The position numbers and the translations under genes are program-made. The notes beneath the pieces are model-generated. The model searched no databases, was not told the origin of the DNA, and saw only the letters and a program-made list of their open reading frames with translations. Positions 8,908 through 17,558 of a stretch of DNA of 41,236 bases are shown here, piece by piece; the stretch's first letter is position 1; each line of letters starts with the position of its first letter. This DNA is from Planctomycetota bacterium. Lineage in GTDB: Bacteria; Planctomycetota; UBA8742; UBA2392. The stretch lies in contig JADLBZ010000097.1 in assembly GCA_020847415.1 (NCBI GenBank), forward strand, positions 1 to 41,236, in the 5' to 3' direction.

Positions 8908-9546
8908 CTACACAGCCAGGTCCACAATGCCGTGCTGAATCGCGTACTGCATCAGCTCCGCGTTCGAGTTCAAGTTCATCTTCTCGAGTATGCGGGTGCG
9001 ATAAGTGCTTACGGTCTTGACGCTTAGGCACAACTCGTGAGCGATATCCGACACCGACCGTGCGCGCGCAAGCATGAGCAGAATCTCGTACTCACGCGGC
9101 GAGAGTGTCTCATGCGGCTTGCTTTCGCCCCCCGTTGCCAGGTGGTCGGCAATCTGCTCGGCCAGTGACTCGCCGATGTAACGCTTGCCCGACAACACCG
9201 CGCGGATGGCGCGAAACAGCTCTTCCGGCGCGCGCTCCTTGGTCAGGTAGGCTTGCGCGCCTTCGCGCAGCGCGCGAATCACAAACTGTCGCTCGCCGTG
9301 CATCGAGAGCATGATGACCGGTAGTTTGGGGCGCAGCGAGCGAAGATCCGGCAAAATGTTCAGGCTGTTCTGGCCGGCCATGGACACGTCAAGGACCAGG
9401 ACGTCCCATTCGCCACCGCGCACGGCCGCGAGCACGTCGGGGCATGCTGCAGCTTCGCCGATGACGCTGTCGGGAAACTCCTGGTCGAGGATCTGCTTGA
9501 GCCCCGAGCGCACAATGGCGTGGTCATCAGCCAGCAGGATGCGCAT
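8908..9546 (-). CDS. NarL/FixJ-type response regulator
   Basis: 212 residues. The receiver domain starts MRILLADDHAIVRSG (acidic pocket D7, D8) with the phosphoacceptor Asp53 in VLVLDVSM. Thr/Ser and Lys equivalents follow at IMLSMHG and AYLTKERAPEE. A LuxR-type DNA-binding domain begins near 145 with LSPREYEILLMLA and the recognition helix region LCLSVKTVSTYRTRI. The start overlaps the 3' end of the kinase gene by 20 bp, the usual arrangement of a cognate pair. The nearest downstream genes on the same strand are the TDT and FNT transporters, its most likely targets. Confidence 0.95.
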   Translation of the reverse strand: MRILLADDHAIVRSGLKQILDQEFPDSVIGEAAACPDVLAAVRGGEWDVLVLDVSMAGQNSLNILPDLRSLRPKLPVIMLSMHGERQFVIRALREGAQAYLTKERAPEELFRAIRAVLSGKRYIGESLAEQIADHLATGGESKPHETLSPREYEILLMLARARSVSDIAHELCLSVKTVSTYRTRILEKMNLNSNAELMQYAIQHGIVDLAV

Positions 9547-11314
9547 CCCTTGCCTCCACGGTCACGGCCCGGGGCAGGCGGACCATGACGCAGGTGCCGC
9601 CGCCGGGGCGCGATTGCACCCTGAACGTGCCGCCGACCAGAGTGGCACGCTCCTTCATGCCCAGCAACCCCAGCGATTGCGCGCCCGTTATTGCCGGCAT
9701 TCCTGCGCCGTCGTCACGCACGGCAAGTTCGACCTCGTCGCCGTGGTCACGCAACTCAACCAAGGCCGATTTCGCATGGGCGTGGCGCACTACGTTGGTC
9801 AGTGCCTCCTGAGCGATCCGGAACAATGCAACCGAGATCAACCACGGCAGGGGCGCATCGCCCAGCTTGACATCCACCAGCACGCTGAGCTCGGTGCGAC
9901 TTTCAATCTCGCGGGCCTGCCATTGCAGCGCCTCCGTAAGGCCCAGCCGGTCCAGCACCGCCGGCCGCAGTTCGGACGACAACCGCCTCACAGAGTCCAC
10001 CACGCCGTCAATGCGGGCGCTGAGTTCAGCCACCCCTTGTAATAGGGCTTCCGCGCACGCGGCGCCAGCGTCTTCGCCGCAGCGGCGCTTCAGGGTCGCC
10101 AGGTCCAGTTTCAGCGCGGTAAGCGCCTGCCCGATCTCGTCATGCAGCTCGCGGGCAATGCGGCCGGCCTCTTCCTCGCGAGTCAGCTGAAGACGCTGCG
10201 ACAGCGCGCGCAACTCGTCGCGCGCCGCCGTGTTCTCCGCGTCGCGAGCCGCCAGCGCGGCAGCCATGGTGTTGAAGGAAATCGCAAGTTCGCGGATCTC
10301 GCCCTTGCCGCGCGAAACGCGCGCTCGCGCGCTTAACTCGCCGCTGCCAAGCCTGTGCGCGGTCATGTTCAGCACGCGCAGGGACCGAAGTACGGAAACT
10401 TCGGCAGCGACAAGCGTGGAGCCGACCGTGAAAACCGTCAGCAGTGCCAGCGCCGCCAGGGTGCGGAAGAACGCCCGGTCGGCCTCCGACGTCACCCGTT
10501 CGTAAGGGAGGCCTGCCACCACATACACGCCGGGCACGCTGTCCATGGGCGATCCGACAAACAGCCGGCGCCGCCCGCTTCCTTCATCGGCAAGCACGCG
10601 CCCCGAATCGCCGCCGATCACCGAGTCCAGCCCGGCGATCGTGGACCCAACGCTGAGAGAATCGGCGGTCAATTCGCCCCCGCTGGCCAGGATGCGCGCC
10701 TCGCGATCTGCAATGACCAACGAGCAGTCGGAGGGCAGGTTGGCCTGGCGGGCCAGCTCGTCAAACCACTGTAGATCAAGCGCCACAAACAGCACCACGC
10801 TGATCTCGTCGTTATCCTTGCGCACGGCATACGCCATCTGCACCAGCGGCCGGTGCACAATCGCGCCAATCAGGTACTGTCCGGTCTCAACGTCGTGAGA
10901 TTTCAGGGCGCGCACAAATGCCGGGTTGTCGCGCCAGGACGTCGGGCGATCCGCGGGCTGGGCGCTGGCCATCACGTCGCCTGCCGCAGAAAGGTAGCCG
11001 ATATTCGCGAAATGCGGAAAGGCAGCCAGCAGCGAGGGCAGCAGCTCCTGGTGTGCGGTCAGCAGCGTATCGTCACTTCGGAGCCTGCCACCCAGTTGCA
11101 TTAGCAGCCTGCGCGCACCTTCGAATTGCTGGCGATGTTCCCGCGACGCCATCATCGCAACGTGCCTGGCCTCTGTTTCCATGCGCCGCACGGTAGCCTG
11201 CCGCTCGTTGTTCGCCGCGTAGAACGTGAACAAAAGCGCAGGAAGCGTGGCCGTGCACACCAGCAATACCAGCCGGCCACGCAGCGACAACAACCATGAG
11301 TACGCGATGCCCAT
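9527..11314 (-). CDS. Membrane sensor histidine kinase, HisKA_3 (NarX/DesK-like) type
   Basis: 595 residues from the ATG at 11314; an in-frame extension to 11473 is Cys/Arg-rich and unlikely to be translated. The order is a first membrane helix (about 13-33), then an extracytoplasmic sensor of about 240 residues that looks Cache-like (it contains LVIADREARILASGG). A second helix near 280-305 leads to a HAMP-like segment (LGSGELSARARVS), a coiled stretch, and the dimerisation block GRIARELHDEIGQ with phosphoacceptor His391. An HATPase_c domain (EALTNVVRHA, DDGAGM, GLLGMKERATLVGG) ends the protein. It pairs with the overlapping regulator gene. The ligand is unknown. Confidence 0.93.
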   Translation of the reverse strand: MGIAYSWLLSLRGRLVLLVCTATLPALLFTFYAANNERQATVRRMETEARHVAMMASREHRQQFEGARRLLMQLGGRLRSDDTLLTAHQELLPSLLAAFPHFANIGYLSAAGDVMASAQPADRPTSWRDNPAFVRALKSHDVETGQYLIGAIVHRPLVQMAYAVRKDNDEISVVLFVALDLQWFDELARQANLPSDCSLVIADREARILASGGELTADSLSVGSTIAGLDSVIGGDSGRVLADEGSGRRRLFVGSPMDSVPGVYVVAGLPYERVTSEADRAFFRTLAALALLTVFTVGSTLVAAEVSVLRSLRVLNMTAHRLGSGELSARARVSRGKGEIRELAISFNTMAAALAARDAENTAARDELRALSQRLQLTREEEAGRIARELHDEIGQALTALKLDLATLKRRCGEDAGAACAEALLQGVAELSARIDGVVDSVRRLSSELRPAVLDRLGLTEALQWQAREIESRTELSVLVDVKLGDAPLPWLISVALFRIAQEALTNVVRHAHAKSALVELRDHGDEVELAVRDDGAGMPAITGAQSLGLLGMKERATLVGGTFRVQSRPGGGTCVMVRLPRAVTVEARDAHPAG

Positions 11315-11811
11315 GAAGTGACGGTAGCAGCCCGGTGCCTGCATGATACGAATTGCGCAACAGCATGATCCACAATTGCACGCGGGTTCCATGAGAAAGT
11401 CCACGGTTCCTCGCTGTCTGTCGCGGAAACTGGAGCGCGGGCGTGCCAGCGGCGCAGGCACGCAGCCTTGCAAGGCAACTGCGTCTGAAAGCGAAGTTAC
11501 GGAGTACTGCCAAGGCTACTGCACATCCACCGTTGAACATGGATGCACACAGACAACTGCTTCCAGCGCCACTGGCTCATCCGCACCTATCTGCAGTTTT
11601 CCGTGGATAACAGCAGTTGCCTTTCTCTGCGTCCCTGCATCTCGGCGGGAGCTTGCAGTTGAACACCCGCTGCTGACACGAAGAATGCGACGGACGGCCC
11701 GGTTCAGGAAGCAGACTGCAAGGAGCGGTCGGCAGCAACTGCGGCTGCGCACCGTATCGGCACGATGCAGCAATCCGACAAGCCTGGCTGCAATCGGACG
11801 AGCGGCCGGCC
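11315..11811. other. Intergenic region, about 500 bp, repetitive noncoding DNA
   Basis: No credible gene. The stretch is enriched in CAACTGC/GCAGTTG words and in a 'ctttctctgcgtccctgc' segment at about 11620-11638. It contains AACAGCAGTTG at 11609-11619, an 11-mer that recurs twice in the other large noncoding region (29271-29281 and 29415-29425). It presumably also holds the kinase promoter, which I could not place. Confidence 0.5.
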
Positions 11812-12459
11812 CTACTTCGCCTTGTGCCGGATGCGCCAGCTCCGCGACGTACCGCGCGGCGATTTCGCGCTGGGGTCAAAGCCCGGCCTGGCGCCCGAGA
11901 ACTGGCTGCGGAACGCCTCTGAGCACAGGATGTCGCCGGGCTCGCCGATGTCCTCGCCCAGCTTGCAGGCCACGTTGACCTCCTGGCCGTATACGTCCTG
12001 GTCGCCGAACTTCAGCACCGGGCCGTAGCCCAGGCCAATGGAGAGCAGCAGGCGCTCCTCCAGGGGGCGCTTGCGGTTGTAGCGATCGCCCGCCCGCTGC
12101 ATGGCCAGCGCGCAGTCCAGGGCGCTCTTGGCGTGCCGGAACAGTACCAGCATGCTGTCGCCCTCCACCTTCAACAGCACGCCGTCGTGCTCTTCCACGA
12201 TGGGAATGTAAACGCGGAAGGACTCGAAGATCACCTGCAGAAAGTGGGTAATGCCGAAGCGCTCGGTGGCACGCGAGAAGCCCGCCAGGTCCGTGAACAT
12301 CACCGCCCAGGTCTCGCCGTAGAGCTCCCACATGTGGCGATCAATGGCCTCTTTGTCGCTGCCGGCCTGGGCGCGGTCGCGCAGCAGGCGATTGATGCGC
12401 TGCTGCATGGCCGGGTACGTAACGGCATGAGAGAGCGGCAGCAGCACGTGGTTAAGCAT
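11812..12459 (-). CDS. Class III adenylate/guanylate cyclase catalytic-domain protein
   Basis: 215 residues from the ATG at 12459, chosen because GGGGGG lies four bases upstream; an alternative ATG at 12483 lacks such a site. The protein is essentially one cyclase catalytic domain behind a 50-residue helical N-terminus. MFTDLAGFSRATE carries the first metal Asp and LLKVEGDSMLVLF the substrate Lys and second metal Asp. QDVYGQEVNVACKLGE carries the base-specifying Asp and transition-state Asn. The transition-state Arg of the usual N-x-A-x-R is Lys here. It would make cAMP or cGMP as a homodimer if active. No sensor domain or partner is encoded alongside. Confidence 0.88.
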   Translation of the reverse strand: MLNHVLLPLSHAVTYPAMQQRINRLLRDRAQAGSDKEAIDRHMWELYGETWAVMFTDLAGFSRATERFGITHFLQVIFESFRVYIPIVEEHDGVLLKVEGDSMLVLFRHAKSALDCALAMQRAGDRYNRKRPLEERLLLSIGLGYGPVLKFGDQDVYGQEVNVACKLGEDIGEPGDILCSEAFRSQFSGARPGFDPSAKSPRGTSRSWRIRHKAK

Positions 12460-12613
12460 GTTTCCCCCCGGGGTTGCCGGCATTTGAGCATGGCCGCGCG
12501 TCCGGTGCCACGGCTGCGCCGGGCTTGCGGGGGACTACCCGGCGCCTATAGTGCCGGCAGTGCGGGGCCCGTGCCTCGCGTCACGCCTGCCCTGCCGGCG
12601 CCGCCCGGCCCCT

Positions 12614-13546
12614 ATGAATTTCGTAGACGAGCTTGTTGAGCAGCGCCGCCGCTTCGTCGAGGCCATGGTCCTCGCCGTGGCACTGCCCGGCGTTGCGGGG
12701 GCGGTCAACGCCGCGGGCGTCATGGCCATTGGCGCCTACACCTCGCACGTCACGGGCATGGTGGCGCGCTTTGGTGACGAGATTGCCTACGAGCACTTCA
12801 ACACCGCAGCCGCCACGGCCCTGCTGGTTATGGCCTTTCTTGTGGGCGCCATGGCGGCAACCGTGTGCGTGGAACTGGCCCGTCGCCGCGGCACGGCGCG
12901 CTATTGGCACGCGGTGGTCCTGGAGATCGTGTTGCTTGCAGCGTTCGGCGTCATTGCGGCGCAGTTGCCCGAGGCCGAGCGAACTGCCAACCTTGGCCTC
13001 ACCCTGCTGGTGACTGCGGCCATGGGCCTACAAAACGCCATGGTCAGCAGGCTTTCCGGCGCCGTGGTGCGCACCACCCACATGACGGGCGTGGTCACCG
13101 ACATCGGCATCGAGAGCGTGCGGCTGGCGTTTCTGGCCCGCGAGGTCTCGGCCCGCGGCGGCAAGCGTTCCACCTGGCGCGAGTTCATGGACACCGAGGG
13201 CCGCCGGCTGGTGCTGCTGTGCACCATCTTCGCCTCGTTTGTCTCCGGGGCGATTGCAGGCCCGCTGGTGTACTTGTGGATCGGGCTGTGGTCTGTCGCG
13301 GTGCCCTGCGGTGTGCTGGCCCTGCTGGCAGGCATTGACTACGCCATCGGCCTGCGCTGGCACCCCGACGCGCACTTGCCGCCCCAGGCCAGCGCGGCAA
13401 GCTCGGGCAGCTCTGTGCGCATGCCCGCCGTGAAACGCGAAGAGCCAAGCGACCTCGACGACCTGGAACTCGAAACCCCCGTCGTGCTTGGCCATCGCGC
13501 GCCTAAACCAGACTCGGAACGCCCCGAGCCGCCCGCAAAGCCCTGA
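12614..13546 (+). CDS. YoaK/DUF1275-family membrane protein
   Basis: 310 residues from the ATG at 12614. The family repeat is visible twice: GAVNAAGVMAIGAYTSHVTGMV near the N-terminus, and GLQNAMVSRLSGA followed by VRTTHMTGVVTDIG in the middle. Six hydrophobic segments are spread over the first 260 residues. The C-terminal 60 residues are a polar tail rich in Ser, Pro and acidic residues that typical YoaK proteins lack. Function of the family is not established. Its stop (13544-13546) is one base from the next ATG, so it forms a two-gene unit with the pseudouridine synthase. Confidence 0.9.
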   Translation: MNFVDELVEQRRRFVEAMVLAVALPGVAGAVNAAGVMAIGAYTSHVTGMVARFGDEIAYEHFNTAAATALLVMAFLVGAMAATVCVELARRRGTARYWHAVVLEIVLLAAFGVIAAQLPEAERTANLGLTLLVTAAMGLQNAMVSRLSGAVVRTTHMTGVVTDIGIESVRLAFLAREVSARGGKRSTWREFMDTEGRRLVLLCTIFASFVSGAIAGPLVYLWIGLWSVAVPCGVLALLAGIDYAIGLRWHPDAHLPPQASAASSGSSVRMPAVKREEPSDLDDLELETPVVLGHRAPKPDSERPEPPAKP

Positions 13547-13547
13547 G

Positions 13548-14111
13548 ATGGCCGCCGCCGAGATCCTGCTCTTCCACAAGCCGCGCGGCCTGATCGTGAC
13601 CAGCCGTGACGAACGCGGCCGCCGCACCGTCTTTGACGCCCTGCCGTCCTGGGTGCGCGAGCGCGGCTTTATGCCCGTGGGCCGCCTGGACCTGGACAGC
13701 CGTGGCCTGCTGCTGTTCACCCCCGACGGCAAGCTGCAGGAAGCCCTGGCCCGTCCGGGCAGCCACGTCAAGGTCTACGAGGTCTGGGTGAGCGGCACCG
13801 TAACCGCGGAGCAGGCGCGGCAGCTTGAGCAGGGGGTGCCGACGCCCTTGGGCGAAATGGCCGCCGAGCAGGTCGAGCTCAAGGGTGGCGTGGGCCCCAA
13901 ATCGCGCCTGCTGGTGACCCTGCGGGAGGGCAAGAACCGCCAGATCCGTCGCATGCTGGCAGCACTGACCGACGCACAAACGGGCAAACCCCTGAAGGTG
14001 CTGGAGCTTAAGCGGGTTGCCTTCGGCCCGTTGCGGCTGGACGTGCCCAGCGGCCAGTGGCGCATGCTGACGGAAGCCGAGTGCGCGGCGCTGGTGCTCC
14101 GTGACGGTTGA
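13548..14111 (+). CDS. RsuA/RluE-family rRNA pseudouridine synthase without S4 domain
   Basis: 187 residues. The catalytic motif MPVGRLDLDSRGLLLFTPDG holds the nucleophilic Asp of GRLD. LFHKPRGLIVTSRDERGRRTVFD near the start and GKNRQIRRMLAAL are typical of the RsuA/RluB/RluE/RluF group, which isomerises uridine in rRNA. The N-terminus begins directly with the catalytic domain. The S4 RNA-binding domain found in RsuA, RluB and RluF is absent, as in RluE. The ATG at 13548 follows the previous stop by one base. The exact target uridine cannot be told. Confidence 0.9.
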   Translation: MAAAEILLFHKPRGLIVTSRDERGRRTVFDALPSWVRERGFMPVGRLDLDSRGLLLFTPDGKLQEALARPGSHVKVYEVWVSGTVTAEQARQLEQGVPTPLGEMAAEQVELKGGVGPKSRLLVTLREGKNRQIRRMLAALTDAQTGKPLKVLELKRVAFGPLRLDVPSGQWRMLTEAECAALVLRDG

Positions 14112-14145
14112 ACGTAGGGGTTCCATGCAACGCGTGCGGTCGTTT

Positions 14146-14201
14146 CCGCGACAGCGAGCGACAGAAGCCCGAAGGGCGCGTGTCGCGAGCGTCCGTCGCG
14201 G
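14146..14201. repeat. Imperfect inverted repeat (hairpin) between rRNA-modification and carboxylase genes
   Basis: The arm beginning CCGCGAC (14146-14152) and the arm ending GTCGCGG (14195-14201) can pair imperfectly over about 18 bases around a CCCGAAGGG centre. It lies 35 bp after the pseudouridine synthase stop and could act in transcription termination or as an intergenic repeat. It has no T-run. Confidence 0.4.
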
Positions 14202-14349
14202 CCTGACGCATCGGCGCGACGGAGCTGACGCCCCCAGGTTCAAGAGGCATGGACTGCTGGGGGCCTGAGCGTTGCCTGCACCGGCGGGGGCGGCTATTGT
14301 CCGGCCCCTGTTGCGGGCAAGGCCCGCAGCCCTCAGTAACGGAGCCGCC

Positions 14350-16059
14350 ATGTCGCCAGCCGCCGGCCTTGAGAATCCCTCTTCGCGCCCCTCTTCGCGC
14401 ATAGAAACCAAAGTGGCCCAGGCCCAGCGCCAGAGCCAGAAATGGGTCGAGAACGTCGCCGCCTTCAACGCGCTGATTGACCAGCACCGCAAGGCCTCCG
14501 AGAAGCTGCGCCTGGGCGGCGGCCCCAAGGCCATTGAGAAGAAGCAGGCGGCCGGCCTTTTGCCCCCGCGCGCCCGCGTGCAGCGGCTGCTGGACAAGGA
14601 CTCGCACTTCCTGGAGTACGGCCTGTACGGCGGCCTGGGCATGTACGACGAGTGGGGCATTCCCAGCGCCAACGTGATTACCGGCGTGGGGCGCATCAAG
14701 GGCCGCGATGTGATGGTGGTGGTCAATGACAGCACCATCAAGGCCGGCGCGTTCTGCCCCATGACCAGCAAGAAGGTGCTGCGCGCCCAGCGCGTGGCCA
14801 TGGAGAACCACCTGCCGCTGGTCTACCTGGTGGACTCGGCGGGCGTGTTTCTGCCCCTGCAGGACGAGGTGTTCCCCGACAAAGACGACTTCGGAAAGGT
14901 CTTTGACTACGCCGCGCGCATCAGCGCCATGGGCATCCCGCAGATCGCGGCAGTCATGGGCCTGTGCGTGGCGGGAGGCGCGTATTTGCCCGTGATGTGC
15001 GACCACGTGCTGATGACCGAAGGCAGCGGCATGTACCTGGCCGCGGCAGCCCTGGCCAAGGCCGCCAAGACCACCACCGGCGACGTGACCAACGAAGAAA
15101 TCGGCGGCGCCCGCGTGCACGCCGAGAAGTCCGGCACTGCCGACTACGTGCTGAAGACCGACGAGGAGTGCATTGACAAGATCCGCGAGCTGGTGGGCCT
15201 GATGGCGCGCCGACCCGCGGCCCCGTTTGACCGTATCGAGGCCAAGGCTCCCGCGCTGGACCCCGTGGACATCAAGGGCCTGGTGCCCGCCAACGGCAAC
15301 GGCAACTACGAGATGCGCGAGGTGATCGCCCGCCTCGTGGATGACAGCGCCTTCCACGAGTACAAGCCCGACTACGGCAAGACCCTGATCTGCGGCTACG
15401 CGCGGCTGGGCGGCTGGGCGGTGGGCATTGTGGCCAACCAGAAAGAAACCATCCGCAACAAGGAAAAGCCCTGGGAACACGGCGGGGTGATCTACCACGA
15501 CGCCGCCGACAAGGCCGCGCGCTTCATCATGGACTGCAACCAGCTCAAGGTGCCGCTGGTCTTTCTGCACGACGTGAACGGCTTCATGGTGGGCCCCGAG
15601 AGCGAACACAACGGCATCATCCGCAAGGGTGCCAAGATGGTGAACGCCATGGCCAACTCGGTGGTGCCCAAGTTCAGCATCATCATTGGCGGCAGCTTCG
15701 GGGCAGGGCACTACGCCATGTGCGGCCGCGCCTACCGGCCGCGTTACATCGCGGCCTGGCCCACGGCGCGCTATGCCGTGATGAGCGGCGACTCGGCGGC
15801 GGGCACGCTGCTGACCCTGCAGGTGGCCAAGATGCAGGCCCAGGGCAAGGAAGTCTCCGAGGCCGACAAGCAGGCCCTGCTGGCGGACATCCGCAAGCGC
15901 TACACGGACGCCATGGCCCCTTCGTTTGGGGCCGCGCGCCTGTGGCTGGACGCGATCATTGACCCGCTGGAGACGCGCGACGTGCTGATCCGGGCCATTG
16001 AGATGGCAGCCAACAACCCCGAGATCGGCACCTACAACACGGGCGTGCTGCAGACCTGA
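14350..16059 (+). CDS. Acyl-CoA carboxylase carboxyltransferase (beta) subunit, methylcrotonyl/propionyl-CoA carboxylase type
   Basis: 569 residues from the ATG at 14350, preceded by GGAG. Two crotonase-fold carboxyltransferase domains transfer CO2 from carboxybiotin to an acyl-CoA. The N domain has KKQAAGLLPPRARVQRLLD and VVVNDSTIKAGAFCPMTSKK. The C domain has GFMVGPESEHNGIIRKGAKM, GSFGAGHYAMCGRAYRPR and MSGDSAAGTLL, closest in layout to methylcrotonyl-CoA carboxylase beta chains (usual length about 540-580). No biotin carboxylase alpha subunit is next to it, so its partner must be encoded elsewhere and the substrate stays open. Confidence 0.92.
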   Translation: MSPAAGLENPSSRPSSRIETKVAQAQRQSQKWVENVAAFNALIDQHRKASEKLRLGGGPKAIEKKQAAGLLPPRARVQRLLDKDSHFLEYGLYGGLGMYDEWGIPSANVITGVGRIKGRDVMVVVNDSTIKAGAFCPMTSKKVLRAQRVAMENHLPLVYLVDSAGVFLPLQDEVFPDKDDFGKVFDYAARISAMGIPQIAAVMGLCVAGGAYLPVMCDHVLMTEGSGMYLAAAALAKAAKTTTGDVTNEEIGGARVHAEKSGTADYVLKTDEECIDKIRELVGLMARRPAAPFDRIEAKAPALDPVDIKGLVPANGNGNYEMREVIARLVDDSAFHEYKPDYGKTLICGYARLGGWAVGIVANQKETIRNKEKPWEHGGVIYHDAADKAARFIMDCNQLKVPLVFLHDVNGFMVGPESEHNGIIRKGAKMVNAMANSVVPKFSIIIGGSFGAGHYAMCGRAYRPRYIAAWPTARYAVMSGDSAAGTLLTLQVAKMQAQGKEVSEADKQALLADIRKRYTDAMAPSFGAARLWLDAIIDPLETRDVLIRAIEMAANNPEIGTYNTGVLQT

Positions 16060-16191
16060 GCGCCCTGACGCCTGCCGCTTCCGGATCGCGCCCGAAACGG
16101 CGTTCTGTTTCTGAAATGCCGCGTCGCGCGGCATCCGCACCATTGCGTTCCATTCCCGTTAGGGTGTGCAAGGCCCGCCCGGGAGAACGCC

Positions 16192-17551
16192 GTGAGAACC
16201 CTGCTGCTGCTCTGCACACCGCTTGTTCTATTTTGCCTGCCCAGCCGCAGCCCCGCCCGCGCCGAGGCGGCCCCCGGGCCCGGCCAGCGCCGAGCTGACG
16301 CCGGTGACCCTGCAGCACATCGTGCAATCGCCCTACCTGGGGCGCCTGACGGCAGCCGACGGCACGTCCTTCAAGCTGGGCTCGCGGTCGTTTACGGGCA
16401 AGCTTAAGAAGGGCGCCCTGCATCTCTCGCCCGGGGGCGAAGTGCCGCCCGGGGGAGCCACGCTGGCCTTTGGCGACCGGCACCTGGCCGTGTACCCGGA
16501 CGCGTTGGGCCGGATGCAGTGCTTCCCGGCGGACGCCCTGAAGGCTGAGTTCGATGGCTTGACGCTGCTGTTTGTAGACGCGGACTTCAATGGCAAGCAC
16601 TTCGACGAAGGCGCCGACTACGTGATCTTCGGCGAGAACGGCCGCTACGCGTTTCCGTACTACGCCGTCATGCCGCTGCCCGGCGGCCTGTACACCTTCG
16701 CGCCGGACAAGGGCCGCAGTCTCAAGTTCACCCGCCAGGAAGTGGACGTGCCCGGGCAGGCCCGCCGGCTGCAGGAGGGGCTCAACCGCATCCGCATGGA
16801 TTTCGGCTTGTTCCCCACGGCCTGCGACCCCGTGTACTCGCGTAACTGCCAGAAGCACGCCGAGTACCTGCGCCAGAACGGCAAGCTGACCCACGACGAG
16901 GTCGCCGGCAACCCCGGCTACAGCAAAGAAGGCCACGACGCGGGCATGAGCTCGCTGGTCACGGTGATGCAGGAACCGGCGGGCATCGCGTTCTCGCTGT
17001 TCGACACCCCGCTGCACGGTTTTGACCTGCGCGCCCCATGGTTCACGCAGTCGGCCTTTGGCGCCGGCGAGGGCTACGGCGTGATTCGCGTCGTGGGGGT
17101 CAAGCCCCGCGCCATGACCTTCGTGGCGCCCGCAGTGTTCCCGCCCAACAACGCCGTCAATGTGCCCACCGGCTGGGCTCGCGAGACCCCCGACCCGCGC
17201 CTGGACCCCGCCAAGGGCTCGGGCTATCCCATCACCCTGTACTTCCGCTGGTGCGAGCTGGGCAACCCCGCCACCATGACCGCGCGGCTGGAAGCCCTCG
17301 AGGGCGAACGCTGGACGGAGCTGCCCTGCCAGGTGACCTTCAACGCGGCCACCCTGTCGCAGGCTGCCCGCAGCGTGTACAGCAAGGCCTGCCCGGTTTT
17401 TGTGCTGCCCCATGCCTCGCTGGCGGCGGACACGCTGCATCGCCTGACTGTTGTCTATTCGGGCGGCAAGGGCGAGCCCCTGGTGAGCTGCTTCACCACG
17501 GGCAGCAACCGGGGCCAGCACGCCTGGGACACCACCCAGGCCGGCAAGTAA
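16192..17551 (+). CDS. Secreted CAP (SCP-like) domain protein, apparent +1 frameshift near the N-terminus
   Basis: A GTG at 16192 with GGGAG six bases upstream begins a good signal peptide (MRTLLLLCTPLVLFCLPS). That frame leads nowhere and ends at 16407. The main body is in the next frame: its only possible start is a TTG at 16223, which lacks a ribosome site and a signal peptide. The two join if one base is lost in the G/C runs at about 16269-16281. The body has an N-terminal beta region with an EF-hand-like FVDADFNGKHFDEGAD. A CAP domain follows, with LNRIRMDFGLFP, CQKHAEYLRQNGKL and GNPGYSKEGHDAG, then a C-terminal beta domain. CAP proteins are extracellular; the role here is unknown. Mutation and sequencing error are equally possible causes. 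Confidence 0.75.
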
Positions 17552-17558
17552 CCCGGGG

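Noticed and set aside
11343-11978. Plus-strand open frame of 211 codons in the noncoding region
   Set aside because: Cys/Ser/Arg-rich without a family pattern, runs into the cyclase gene on the other strand and has no ribosome site.
14008-16143. Long minus-strand open frame opposite the carboxyltransferase gene
   Set aside because: The plus strand carries a full-length, motif-complete enzyme; the antisense frame is low-complexity His/Gly/Val.
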